From Cydia pomonella (Eukaryota > Arthropoda > Insecta > Lepidoptera > Tortricidae), in contig NC_084704.1 in NCBI RefSeq assembly GCF_033807575.1, positions 34,015,968 to 34,079,967 on the forward strand: a stretch of 64,000 bases of DNA, in the 5' to 3' direction. Made by a program: the position numbers and the translations under genes. Below the pieces are notes generated by a model, which did not search any database, was not told the origin of the DNA, and saw nothing but the letters and a program-made list of their open reading frames with translations. Below are positions 53,775 through 64,000 of this stretch, in pieces (the stretch's first letter is position 1; every line of letters begins with the position of its first letter).

Positions 53775-54022
53775 TATAGGACATTATTACACAAATTGAC
53801 TAAGTCCCACGGTAAGCTCAATAAGGCTTGTGTTGAGGGTACTTAGACAATGATATATATAATATATAAATATTTATAAATACTTAAATACATAGAAAAT
53901 ACCCATGACTCAGGAACAAATATCCATGCTCAACACACGAATAAATGCCCTTACCAGGATTTGAACCCGGGACCATCAGCTTCGTAGGCAGGGTCACTAC
54001 CCACTAGGCCAAACCGGTCGTC
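53775..54022 (-). mobile_element. tRNA-derived SINE, second family, copy 2
   Basis: Nearly identical to 23010-23258, with the same A and B box words. A 13-bp T run (A-tail) precedes it on the plus strand. Confidence 0.85.
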
Positions 54023-54445
54023 AAAATATATTGCGCAATCCGAACGTCGGAAACGCCGACAAACAGTCACATAAGGAGCGATTGTATTAAAAAAAGGCCC
54101 GGATGCAAAAAGCTAGCTGTTTTCTCGTGTGAGGCTCCATTTTGTATAAAAAATATTTTATTTCCTATCAAAGGACACCGTTCTCATTTGTCTAGATTTT
54201 ATATTTAACGAAAGAGGTCGAGACGAGAAGAGAATTTATTATTGGCCCATGCTGTACGTAATACTTACCCAAAAGGGTATTTACTCTTATATACACTTCC
54301 CGATTACGGCACTGATTTCGGGCCTGATAATAGTTTTCTGATTCACGGAATATCAGCACATCGTTATCAATATTTTAAATGAAAAATACATTGTCTCTAA
54401 TTGAAAAAAATGTTCAATGTTTGATATTTTTTCATATGAACCATT

Positions 54446-54995
54446 TTTAGGGTTCCGTAGCCAAATGGCAAAAAACGGAACCCTTATAGATTCGTCATGT
54501 CCGTCTGTCCGTTTATGTCACCGCCACTTTTCTCCGAAACTATAAGAGCTATACTGTTCAAACTTGGTAAGTAGATGTATTCTATGAACCGCATTTGGAT
54601 TTTTACACAAACAGAAAAAAAACAATAAATTTTGGGGGTTCCCCATACTTAGAACTGAAACTCGAAAAATCTTTTTTAATCAAACCCATACGTGTGGGGT
54701 ATCTATGGATAGGTCTTTAAAAATGATATTGAGGTTTCTAATATCATTTTTTTCTAAACTGAATAGTTTGCGTGAGAGACACTTCCAAAGTGGTTAAATG
54801 TATGTCCCCCCCCCCCCCCGTAACCTCTAAAATAACAGAATGAAAAATCTAAAAAAATATATGATATACATTACCATGCAAACTTCCACCGAAAATTGGT
54901 TTGAACGAGATCTAGTAAGTAGTTTTTTTAATACGTCATATATGGTACGGAGCCCTTCATGGGCGAGTCCGACTCGCACTTGGCCGCTTTTTTAC
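54446..54995. mobile_element. GGTTCCG-type repeat, copy 4
   Basis: From TTTAGGGTTCCGTAGCC to GTCCGACTCGCACTTGGCC, same orientation as 11951-12478, with a poly-C run near 54807-54820. Confidence 0.85.
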
Positions 54996-55067
54996 ATATC
55001 AAATAATATTATTTACCAAAAATATCATTTTATCAGATCCACAGCGCAGGCTTCGTCACATTACAAA

Positions 55068-55508
55068 GAAAGCGGCCAAGTGCGAGTCGGACTCGCCCAT
55101 GAAGGGTTCCGTATCATTTATGACGTATTAAAAAAAACTACTTACTAGTAGTTTCGTAGTACTTGTAGTAGTAGTCTCGTAGAAAAAAATGATATTAGAA
55201 ACCTCAATATCATTTTTCAAGACCTATCCACATACATATATCCCACACGTATGGGTTTGATGAAAAAATTTTTTTTTGTTTCAGTCCTAAGTATCGGGAA
55301 CCCCCAATATTTTTTTTTTTATTTTTTTCTATTTTTGTGTGAAAATCTCAATGCGGTTCATAGAATACATCTACTTACCAAGTTTGAACAGTATAGTTCT
55401 TATAGTTTCGGAAAAAAGTGGCTGTGACATAAACGGACAGACAGACGGACATGACGAATCAATAAGGGTTCCGTTTTTTGCCATTTGGCTACGGAACCCT
55501 AAAAAGCA
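55068..55508. mobile_element. GGTTCCG-type repeat, copy 5, internally deleted
   Basis: From AAAGCGGCCAAGTGCGAGTC to GGCTACGGAACCCTAAAAA, opposite to copy 4. A deletion near 55150-55190 is filled by GTAGTACTTGTAGTAGTAG. Copies 4 and 5 form an inverted pair ~70 bp apart. Confidence 0.8.
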
Positions 55509-55605
55509 CACCCACCTCAGGTTTCGTCAAAACAGAATGTCTATTAACCAAGATACCGATCCATCTCCGTGGTCCTCGAAGCTCGCACATGGTGTCCTGT
55601 CGTTT

Positions 55606-56325
55606 GGCCAAAAGATGTTTAGCAAATTGACACTTGGCAACCAACTACTGGCAAAATTATATTTTAGCAAATCATTTTTTTACAACAATATTTTTGACAA
55701 ATTATTCTTATTACCAAATAATTAACTAATAAAATTTCATTTCATAACAGATCTTTTTGACAAATGATTATTTAACAACAAAGTTAACAAATAAATCTAT
55801 CATTGGTCAAAAAATGTTTGCTATAATGTATTATTTGACATGTGTTTCTGTACTAATAAACTGTAAGCGAGCCAGACCTGTCGGGGCAATCCGACTCGGA
55901 TAGGTTAGGTTAGAAGCCTAAGGCGGGAGCTTTGCTCCCGCCTTAGGCTTCGAGGTTATTTTTTTTTTAACAACGCGAAAAATGTAAGCAACGATTGCTT
56001 GCTTGTCTTGCAACTAAGTAACTTACCTCAAAATAATCTGGCCCAAATGAAAATTGCAACCATGCAGAATTATTCCCTCAAAGTTTGGTGAATGTATAAA
56101 TTTGCTAAACATATTACTAGGTGACATGAAAAATATAAAATTGATACTTTGTATTTTGACATATTGTAATAATGTATTATTGACTACTAAATGATTATTT
56201 GTCAAGTGACTTTTTGTAAAATGATACATTTGCGGAATAACATATTTGCCAAATAATACTTTGGTGAAACGTTTTTTGTAAAATGAAAATTTGCCAACAT
56301 TGTTTTGGTTAAACATTAGTGAACC
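55606..56325. repeat. Degenerate TTGGCAAAT-motif array in two inverted halves
   Basis: Left half (55606-55850): words such as TTTGGCCAAA, TTTAGCAAAT, TTTTGACAAAT every 12-20 bp. Right half (56035-56325): mostly the complement (ATTTGCCAAATA, ATTTGTCAA, TTTTGTAAAATGA). A perfect hairpin lies between (55913-55951). The motifs are AT-rich and vary; no ORF. Confidence 0.55.
55913..55951. repeat. Perfect 18-bp hairpin at the array centre
   Basis: GAAGCCTAAGGCGGGAGC, TTT, then its exact complement. It follows TAGGTTAGGTTA. It is GC-rich inside AT-rich arrays. Confidence 0.9.
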
Positions 56326-56831
56326 CTCGCACATGCATGACATTAATGGGGTTAAAAATATTTTCGGTGTCTTTCTTGTTTTGGACCACTCTGTCACGCT
56401 TGTATGTCTGCATTTTATCAAATAAATAAAAAGCTGAGTGCTATTTAATATCTTTTAAGCTGTTGTTTACATTAAAATGTAAACATGAGAAAAAATTAAA
56501 AACTAAATTTCATCGCATACATAAAGCTCCACTCTGTCACATTTTTTGGGAATATAAAACGCGTAAACGAAAAAAAAATTTACCCAATGATACACTTCGC
56601 AAACTTGCAATAAAATGTAGGTACTAATATTTGCCCGTTTTAGACCTACTTCCTCTGACAAACAAACATTTATTCAGCAAATTTATTACAATCAATAAAA
56701 ATAACCAAATACAATTACAAATATGAAATCAATGAAATAGATAAAAAACTATGATGAAATTATACAAACAACAAATAATAATGTACAACATAAACTCTTC
56801 TCTTCCTCAACATCAACCATCCATTCTAATA

Positions 56832-56936
56832 GCTGGCGGCTTCCTCGCACAACGTATCAGTATTGCGATACAACGAGGAAATGCCGCCAGCATCCTTGGT
56901 ACAATGCCTCAAGGGCCTATTTTAGATATAAGCTAG
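56832..56936 (+). pseudogene. Remnant of the QRGNAAS retroelement domain
   Basis: GGFLAQRISIAIQRGNAASI plus LGTMPQG and a stop at 56934-56936 match the end of the 44314-44724 frame (FLAQRLSIAVQRGNAAS). Only the last ~30 codons survive. AAATAAATAA follows at about 56985. Confidence 0.7.
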
Positions 56937-57234
56937 TTATAGTAATCATCTGTATATATCCATTATGTTTTTGTGAGGTGAAAAATAAATAATTGTCCAA
57001 TATTGTCTTGTTTTACAAACGCTTCCGATATCTTTGTTTCCAGTGAATTCCCAATTAAACGTAGCTGAATGCAAACTCAAACCTGTTACCTATTGACCTT
57101 TGACGTTGATTCTCCGGCAAGTTCGGCTGAATTTCACCTTCCCATACAAACCGAGTTTCGTTCTAAATTTTAAACTACGTGTTGGATTGTAATGAAACTT
57201 TGCACATACAATTACATGAGGTATATCTAGTCCA

Positions 57235-57356
57235 GTAGGGCTAAGATGGTCGGCTCTTTATCATTTGTCACCATACCTGTCACGTTCTAACAAGCATGTA
57301 AGTGCGAAAGTGACGGGCATAGTGACAAGCGATAAAAATGGAACCATACTGCCACT
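57235..57356. mobile_element. 120-bp MITE, copy 2 (inverted to 17206)
   Basis: GTAGGGCTAAGATGGTCGGC to GGAACCATACTGCCAC; the reverse complement of copies 17206 and 60485. Confidence 0.8.
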
Positions 57357-57360
57357 GCAG

Positions 57361-57856
57361 TAATTAGTTTATATAACTCCTGTTTTTAAAACAAACAAAA
57401 CAGAGCAAATACAAATTTTGTGTGAAAAACATAAATTAGCTGTATTTTTTTGGTGTATTCCCATCTGTCCCCGCCGGGCACAGATAATTAGTTTATATAA
57501 CTCCAGTTTATAAAACAAACGAAACAGAGCAAATACAAATTTTGTGTGAAAAACTTAAATTCGCTGTATTATTTTGGTGTATTCCCATCTGTCCCCGCCG
57601 GGCACAGATAATTAGTTTATATAACTCCAGTTTATAAAACAAACGAAACAGAGCAAATACAAATTTTGTGTGAAAAACTTAAATTCGCTGTATTATTTTG
57701 GTGTATTCCCATCTGTCCCCGCCGGGCACAGATAATTAGTTTATATAACTCCAGTTTATAAAACAAACGAAACAGAGCAAATACAAATTTTGTGTGAAAA
57801 ACTTAAATTCGCTGTATTATTTTTGGTGTATTCCCATCTGTACCCGCCGGGCACAG
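57361..57856. repeat. 124-bp tandem repeat, 4 copies
   Basis: Units start TAATTAGTTTATATAACTCC at 57361, 57485, 57609 and 57733, period 124. Copies 2 and 3 are identical by eye; copy 1 has several changes. Each unit ends GTATTCCCATCTGTCCCCGC. The array borders a MITE on the left and palindromic text on the right. Confidence 0.95.
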
Positions 57857-57950
57857 ATGGGAATAGGCGCTACATACATATCATTCCCATCTGTGCCCGC
57901 CTCTTATATGGCGGTGGTCACGTGGGGTGGGCACAGATGGGAATACACTT
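57820..57950. repeat. Inverted ATTCCCATCTGTGCCC motifs beside the array
   Basis: ATTCCCATCTGT and ACAGATGGGAAT alternate four times (about 57830, 57853, 57882, 57932), with GCCCGCCGGGC between the first pair, so several hairpins can form. Confidence 0.8.
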
Positions 57951-57999
57951 TTTTACTATGGTATCTGAAGCTACATAAACTAATAACAGCACTATTCTT

Positions 58000-58346
58000 T
58001 TTTATATTACGTCGGTGGCAAACAAGCATACGGCCCGCCTGATGGTAAGCAGTCTCCGTAGCCTATGTACGCCTGCAACTCCAGAGGAGTTACATGCGCG
58101 TTGCCGACCCTAAACCCCTCCCCCCCTTGAGCTCTGGCAACCTTACTCACCGGCAGGAACACAACACTATGAGTAGGGTCTAGTGTTATTTGGCTGCTGT
58201 TTTCTGTAAGGTGGAGGTACTTCCCCAGTTGGGCTCTGCTCTAGATCTGGAATGACATCCGCTGTGCTGTGCCCTATCACACAAAGCGAGATGACATTCA
58301 CAATGCCCATACCTCTCTTTTGGACGTAGTTTAAGGACGTACCCGG
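58000..58346 (-). mobile_element. SINE-like repeat (GACGTAGTAT tail), long copy
   Basis: T run, ACGTCGGTGGCAAACAAGCA, GAGGAGTTACATGCGCG, CTCTAGATCTGGAATGACAT and ACGTACCCGGGTC. Collinear with 52786 and 62290. Confidence 0.85.
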
Positions 58347-60484
58347 GTCAAACATATACCTTGTCCTATTGTAAATAAGTACAATGTTTCAGAACATTTT
58401 TGCTAGTCGTTTTAAAATGACAGTCCTCTCCTACGTTTGTATGGACAACCGAGCTTGCTGGGGACCCTTCACCCGCAGCTCGCAGTTACAGTGAAACGAA
58501 TGCAATCGATTAGACTATCGTGCAGTTAGACAGGATTCTACCGGAATCCTTTAACTTGTAGTTAATGTTTTGTTTATTTGTTGTATGATTTTAAGGGGAA
58601 AGGAGACGGCCACTTCTTGATTAAAACGTAGTCCCCATTTTCCTCTCTGGATGTTGACATTGTGGAACCTCGATTAAGTGTTATAATTCAAAAGTTCAAA
58701 GAAAAGATTTAATATAGGTTAAGTTTTTATTTCACAGCAAACACATTATATCTATTTCTATTTCAGAAAGGTTCGTTTTATTTTATGATCATTGTGATAA
58801 ATGAGAGTTAATATTTTTAGTAAACCTTCATTTATAACCCCAAAATTATCAAGGTACTCCCAAACGTGCCGTTTTTCATTTAAATGTCTAGATTATTACA
58901 TTCGAAACAAATACCTGCCTTTATATGCCTGAATAGATGTAGGAGAAATTCTGAATTGGAAAGTAGTGAATAAGTTCCAAGTCCCAGGAGTAAGACGCCA
59001 TATATTTTAACCGCAGCGGAGCGAGAGCCATTATTTTTTTAGGGTTCCAACCTCAGAATTACTTCAATGACCAGCTACCATTAAGAAATACATAATAGAT
59101 TATACAACAAGGGCATAAAGCAAGAATAAAAATTGACATTTATGCCTGAATAATACCCTCTGCTTTTCACTTCCGAGGAAATTATGCAAAAATATCCAAT
59201 ATTTTAGGATATTTCGCCGTATTTTTTCAAGAATAAAGAAAATCGTAGTCAGGCTGTTCGGGACCGCGCCGGTCGGGAGCATGGCGGTCGGGGCCAGTTT
59301 GTATGACAGATTTTGAACTTTATATCTGAGTTAATAAGGGTTGAAATAGATAATTTTACTTTATGCTCTAGAGCATAATAAATAATTTTATGTATTTAAA
59401 CACGCGACTTAAATCTCAATTTTACGAGCATGAGAAGTCAAAAGCTTATTACGGAATATCAATAACAAAATCGAGTAGCAATTAAATCATTGAATTATAT
59501 CTAGGAGAGTTAGGTTAGGTGACACAGTTCAAGTAAATTACGTAAATTGTATATTGGTATAAAATGTACCATCATTTTTAAAAGATGGGTCTTGTTCTTG
59601 CCGGTCCCATATTGAGATGCCCTCCTCCAATTGAGGAGGGACTTAAATACTTCTCGGGCGGTGTATGTAGATGTGTAGGGTTAGAGCCGGCGTAGCTTTA
59701 TTTGACGTTCATAAGCGCATTGTAATATGCCTACTTGAAAAATAAATCATTTGATATTTATTTTCTAATAGCTTTTTGGTGGAAGATAACATATTGAAGA
59801 AACCAGACTCATCCCAATAAACCTTATTTACCTTCTCGGTTGGAAGGTCAGACCACAGGGCTTCTATAAAATGGTGTCTGGGGCATAGAATAATTAAATA
59901 GATGGTCTGGGGCATTTCTTTAAATAACTCGTACTAGAACTGGTTTTGGGATTACGTTGCAAATGAGTTTATGTAACTCTACATAAGTAGGCATTAAAAC
60001 ATTCGTGTGGTCCTTTTAAGAAACTCACTTCGTTCGTTTCTTAAACCCACACTTGTGTTTCATTATGCTTTGCCTTTCATTATGTAGCATTCACATAAAC
60101 TCCTACCACTACTAATACGATACTCCTAAGAACCTTTATTTTTTCCTAGTTACATCCTATTTTGGAAGTAAATGTACAGCCACAGCCTAGGTTTTAGCTA
60201 GTACTACTAGTACCTAATAGGTCATCTCCAATCCAACCAAATTACAGTTGCTGACCGCAACCACCGCAGGTGGTTTAATGCAATTTCGAGTTTAACACGT
60301 CCAACGTCCATAGAGATCCTATAGATGTGCCATACCGCGTGCGTCCGTGAGGGACATAACATATGCAATGCGACAAAATTAAAAACACGTTTTAACAGTC
60401 CTGACAACATACCAAAAACTACCTACGTAATTTGGTCGGGTTATTTGTTACGTAGTTTTGTCAACCCAATTTTTATTGAACTGA
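58347..60484. other. Non-coding; small repeats only
   Basis: No gene is visible in 2.1 kb. It holds the short repeat at 58590-58668 and a hairpin CCCTCCTCC/GAGGAGGG at about 59621-59640. Confidence 0.4.
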
Positions 60485-60606
60485 GGTGGCAGCATGGTTC
60501 CATTTTTATCACTTGTCACTATGCCCGTCACTTTCGCGCTTACATACTTGTTAGAAGGTGACAGGCATGGTGACAAATGATAAGGAGCCGACCATCTTAG
60601 CCCTAC
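60485..60606. mobile_element. 120-bp MITE, copy 3
   Basis: GGTGGCAGCATGGTTCC to GACCATCTTAGCCCTAC, same orientation as 17206-17327. Confidence 0.8.
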
Positions 60607-60637
60607 TGGTAGCTTTGATACTGACAAAGACAATTAT

Positions 60638-60885
60638 AAATAGAGGTGGATTGTCAAAGAAAACTTTGTAGCCATACCCACAGTCAATTTACTGCCATCT
60701 TCCGATACATGATTAAAACTTTTAGAACGCCATTTGACTTTGATCCTTATTCTTTTACTGATATGTGTTAAATTTGTTAAATATCAAAAAGTGGCGCCAT
60801 CTAATAGAGCATAGGCCAAAGGTTATGACGCCATCACTCGAAACGATATGGCCATAAAGTTTTCTTTGACAATCCATCTCTATTT
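60638..60885. mobile_element. TIR element, AAATAGAGGTGGATTGTC ends
   Basis: AAATAGAGGTGGATTGTCAA continuing to AGAAAACTTT at the left, and the complement with two changes at the right. 248 bp, non-coding. Confidence 0.85.
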
Positions 60886-61214
60886 CAAATTCTCTTTGAT
60901 ACTGAGCAACATTAATAACGGGGTTCGCTGGTCAGGCCACGGAACCCATTAAGCATGATATAATAACCTGACAAGTTTTTTGTGAGTAATTCCTTGAAGC
61001 TGAAGTAAAATGAGCCATTAACCGAAGTATTTTTCAGGCTAGTGGGAATTGGAACTACATATGAACGTTTTCATCTGATATGAAAACCATATACATATAA
61101 CATTTGGCACTTGTATTTTTAAGGCTTGTACTTAACATAATATAAATAAATCAATGTACCGGTGGACACATTGGGACAATAGCACTATCACATTTAAAAT
61201 TGGGAACTGTTGAA

Positions 61215-61512
61215 TTATATTTAAAAACCAGGCAAGTGCGAGTCGGACTCGCGCACGAAGGGTTCCGTACCATTATTTATAAAAACGGCAAAAAAATTAT
61301 GTTTGTTGTATGGGAGCCCCCCTTAAATATTTATTTTATTCTGTTTTTAGTATTTGTTGTTATAGCGGCAACAGAAATACATCATCTGTGAAAATTTCAA
61401 CTGTCTAGCTATCACGGTTCTTGAGATACAGCCTGGTGACAGACGGACGGACGGACAGCGAAGTCTCAGTAATAGGGTCCCGTTTGACCCTTTGGGTACG
61501 GAACCCTAAAAA
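61215..61512. mobile_element. GGTTCCG-related repeat, short subfamily
   Basis: From CCAGGCAAGTGCGAGTCGG and GAAGGGTTCCGTACC to GGGTACGGAACCCTAAAAA; includes GACAGACGGACGGACGGAC near 61440. Confidence 0.8.
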
Positions 61513-61646
61513 ATGTTAAATAGATGGGAAACGAGCGATTTATCAAAAGGAATTCGGCATTTAAAAAAATATGTGGAAACGATAAGAATACAAAAGACCT
61601 TGAAACAACAAGTTTTTTTGAAATAGATTTCTATTCAATTCCTTAA

Positions 61647-62123
61647 AATAGGGTTGTTTCCATCTACAAATCTTAGGGCAGAATTGTATCCCAATAAATT
61701 CTTTTGGATTATAAGAACATGTTAAACTACTTTTAGGGGACCTGTAACGACCATATTTTTGTAAATATTGAATTTAAAATATATTTTTGGCACACGTCAC
61801 GTGACCAAACTGGAAACGTCATTGAAGATTCTGATGACGTCACAACTCTCGGATTGACACTGTTGACAGTTAGGCGATAAACAACAAATGTCAGTTGTCA
61901 GTTCGTATCTTCTACGTGTGTATGTAGTTATGTGTCAAACCGTAAACTGTGACGTCACACAATTTTCAAAGAGCGTTTTGGGCGCGAAAGCATCTGTCAA
62001 AATATATATTGTTAATTTAACATATTTAAAGCCGTTTTTAGTAAAAAAGTCGAATTTAAGGGCAACTTTTAATTAATATAGAACGTAATACTTGCGTTTC
62101 AAAAAATTGGAAACAACCCTATT
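61647..62123. mobile_element. TIR element, AATAGGGTTGTTTCC ends, complete copy
   Basis: AATAGGGTTGTTTCC and inverted GGAAACAACCCTATT define a 477-bp element. It matches 10621-11072 in reverse. The interior is unusually conserved, with GTGACGTCAC and CACGTGAC words, but no ORF spans it. Confidence 0.88.
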
Positions 62124-62289
62124 CCTTACAATTGATTAAGCAATATAAGTATATAGGTACTGATACCATTATTAAAAACTTTTCATTTAGCTTGTATTTG
62201 AAAACAAGCTCAGCTAACAATTCAGTATAATTGTTAAATACAATCAAAGATCTATGGATAAAGTCTCCATAGATCAATCGATCGATCGA

Positions 62290-62619
62290 TTGATAGCATA
62301 CGGCCTGCCTGATGGTAAGCAGTCTCCGTAGCCTATGTACACCTGCAACTCCAGAGGAGTTACATGCGCGTTGCCGACCCTAACCCCACTCCCCTCGTTG
62401 AGCTCTGGCAACCTTACTCACCGGCAGGAACGCAACACTATGAGTAGGGTCAAGTGCTTGGCTGCTGTTTTCTGTAAGGTGGAGGTACTTCCCCAGTTGG
62501 GCTCTGCTCTAGATCTGGAATGACATCTGCTGTGCTGTGCCCTACCACACAAGGCGAGATGACATTCACAATGCCCATACCTCTCTTTTGGACGTAGTTT
62601 AAGGACATACCCGGGTCCA
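62290..62619 (-). mobile_element. SINE-like repeat (GACGTAGTAT tail), copy lacking the tail
   Basis: It starts inside the family at AGCATACGGCCTGCCTGATG and continues to CATACCCGGGTCC. The left border is a GATCGATC palindrome (ATCAATCGATCGATCGATTGAT, about 62273-62294) instead of the usual T run. Confidence 0.8.
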
Positions 62620-63399
62620 GTTTAAAATAAAATAAAAATCATATATCCATATATGTATTTGTTCCTGGGTTGTATATATATTTATTTATTTTTATGTCAT
62701 TGATAATTTGATTAAAATGATTAATTTCACGTTGTTCCTTTCTTTTAAGATACTATGTTACTTAAGAAGAATTATTATTTTTTGTCCATTCTTTCAACTG
62801 GCATCATAAAAATAGGGGAGATTTTTCACATTTAAGTCGGTTCGATTCCCAGACGAAACAAGTAATTCTTAGAAAAACTTTAAATGCAGAATTACTGACT
62901 TTTAAAAATACCATAAAGTCTTCTTTCAACAAAATGTCCTGTCTACGATATTTAAGGTACTTTCCCTTGATGCCCCTTAGTCTTGGGACGCCCTGTATAT
63001 ATTATTTTGATTCATTTCTATCTTTAATTTTAATCCTGTGTCGCAAGATAGCAGTAAATTTACTTTGACTACAAAATTTACTATGACAATAAGCCTCTAT
63101 TGATACAATACCAATTTAATTTATATCTTTAACCTGCTTTTAGTCGTAGAACAGTAATTTAGTTTAATTTAGGTACTTACCTTTCCATTCCGTTATGGTG
63201 TTAAAGGTGTTCCTCCCCATTCTCATTAATTTTATCATAAAGCCAACAACACACAAACTACCTTTACGTTTGTTATCATAACCATTAACCCGTACTACAA
63301 CTAGTTAATAGGTACCCGACAGTAATAGGGGTTTCCATGACATCCAAGGGACACCAAATTAAAGGGAACCGTCGTTTAAACTTTATACTCGTAATATAT
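62620..63399. other. Non-coding AT-rich sequence
   Basis: No gene or clear element is visible. Confidence 0.35.
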
Positions 63400-63715
63400 A
63401 ATAATAACGCAGGGAAGCTTGTGGCGAGCTGCTGGGCAGTAGCGACGCCACGTACCTGAGTGCTGGGGAGTTCTGTAACCCGAAAGGTTTCGGGTTTTCT
63501 GCCTCTGGCTTGCCTTAGCCGGCCGTCCAGAGTTACGTTCGCGAGAGCTACGTTTTCGTCTCGAGTGTAGATTTGGAAACGTTAAAGTGCCGAGTTGGCT
63601 ACGTATATGTTTAAAGTCCAGGTCCAGTGACACCTCTCTACCCTCAGCCCACCGGTGTTGCCCTTGAGCAATCCTAGATGTCGCTTTTTTAGGGGCGAAT
63701 CACCGCCTGCCAGAA
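63400..63715. repeat. GC-rich block, unclassified
   Basis: A ~300-bp GC-rich segment with an 85-codon minus frame that is Arg/Ser/Lys-rich. Its composition suggests a mobile-element piece, but no motif identifies it. It contains the hairpin AACCCGAAAGGTTTCGGGTT (63478-63497). Confidence 0.35.
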
Positions 63716-63789
63716 ATAAAATGTAGGTACCATTTTCTTAGGCAGGCGTCCGGTTTTATATCTCATATGTTCATGCCATTTAATTTCAT

Positions 63790-63878
63790 GTACAGTTAGC
63801 TGCAGAGATAGTTGACCCCTGCTAACTAAATTCTATGCATGGGGGTTAGATATCTCTGCAGGTGCCTGTTCACTGTAC
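63790..63878. mobile_element. Small foldback MITE, GTACAGTTAGCTGCAGAGAT ends
   Basis: GTACAGTTAGCTGCAGAGATA...ACCCC and GGGGGTTAGATATCTCTGCA...CTGTAC are inverted; 89 bp total. The termini resemble the TACAGTCAGC family. Confidence 0.75.
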
Positions 63879-64000
63879 GTCTTGCATGATGTCGTTTTAA
63901 AAGGTTCATGTGCCTAGCCAAGGTGCCAATCGCTGTGACGCCGTAGCGAACAAAATGCTAATGTCTCTCTGTCTTACTAATGATCTGAGATTACCGTTTC

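Noticed and set aside
63376..63633. 85-codon basic minus-strand ORF as a gene
   Set aside because: Arg/Ser-rich composition in a GC-rich repeat-like block, no motif; kept only as an unclassified repeat.

Overview
The window looks like a moth or butterfly (Lepidoptera) nuclear chromosome. It is AT-rich, has spliced exons with GT-AG borders, and is dominated by short interspersed repeats of kinds common in lepidopteran genomes: tRNA-headed SINEs, 'GGTTCCG' elements and many foldback elements. No bacterial or viral gene organisation is present. Host coding sequence is sparse: two exons of one class A G-protein-coupled receptor (GPCR) and one exon of a secreted histidine-rich protein. Almost all other coding sequence belongs to retroelements. 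Species and chromosome cannot be named from sequence alone.

Layout. 1-3345: a Jockey-like LINE with the end of ORF1 and an intact ORF2 (+). 3639-3870: eight copies of a 29-bp tandem repeat. 4142-4927: two foldback elements around a degenerate TTAGC-rich array. 5374-10085: the 3' end of the GPCR gene (+). It has a TM7 exon, a 4.5-kb intron holding partial duplications of that exon plus several DNA-transposon remnants, and a final tail exon. 10600-24560: a repeat field with MITEs, SINEs, a LINE tail fragment and an ACT microsatellite. 24749-29232: a complete Ty1/copia retrotransposon (-) with identical 201-bp LTRs and a 5-bp target duplication, inserted in an older GGTTCCG repeat. 30061-32637: more repeats, including one SINE with a 14-bp target duplication. 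32852-33417: the histidine-rich protein exon (+).

34195-40151 is a full-length LOA-like LINE (-). It has two overlapping intact ORFs, a 13-bp target-site duplication and, at its exact 5' terminus, a sequence that can fold like a hepatitis-delta-type self-cleaving ribozyme. 40202-49325 holds an RTE-type LINE tail, a 5'-truncated LINE, a retroelement-associated domain ORF and a frameshifted Jockey/CR1-like LINE. 49326-64000 is again non-coding repeats: TIR elements, GGTTCCG elements, a 124-bp tandem array, a second degenerate array around a perfect hairpin, and SINE-like copies.

The elements span a range of ages. The copia and LOA-like copies look recent (intact ORFs, clean target duplications, identical LTRs). 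The 43-49 kb LINEs are truncated or frameshifted. Many DNA elements survive only as terminal-repeat remnants, often nested. The most notable points are the candidate ribozyme on the LOA-like LINE, the synonymous-only differences among the duplicated GPCR exon copies, and two remnants of a little-described retroelement domain at 44.3 and 56.8 kb.
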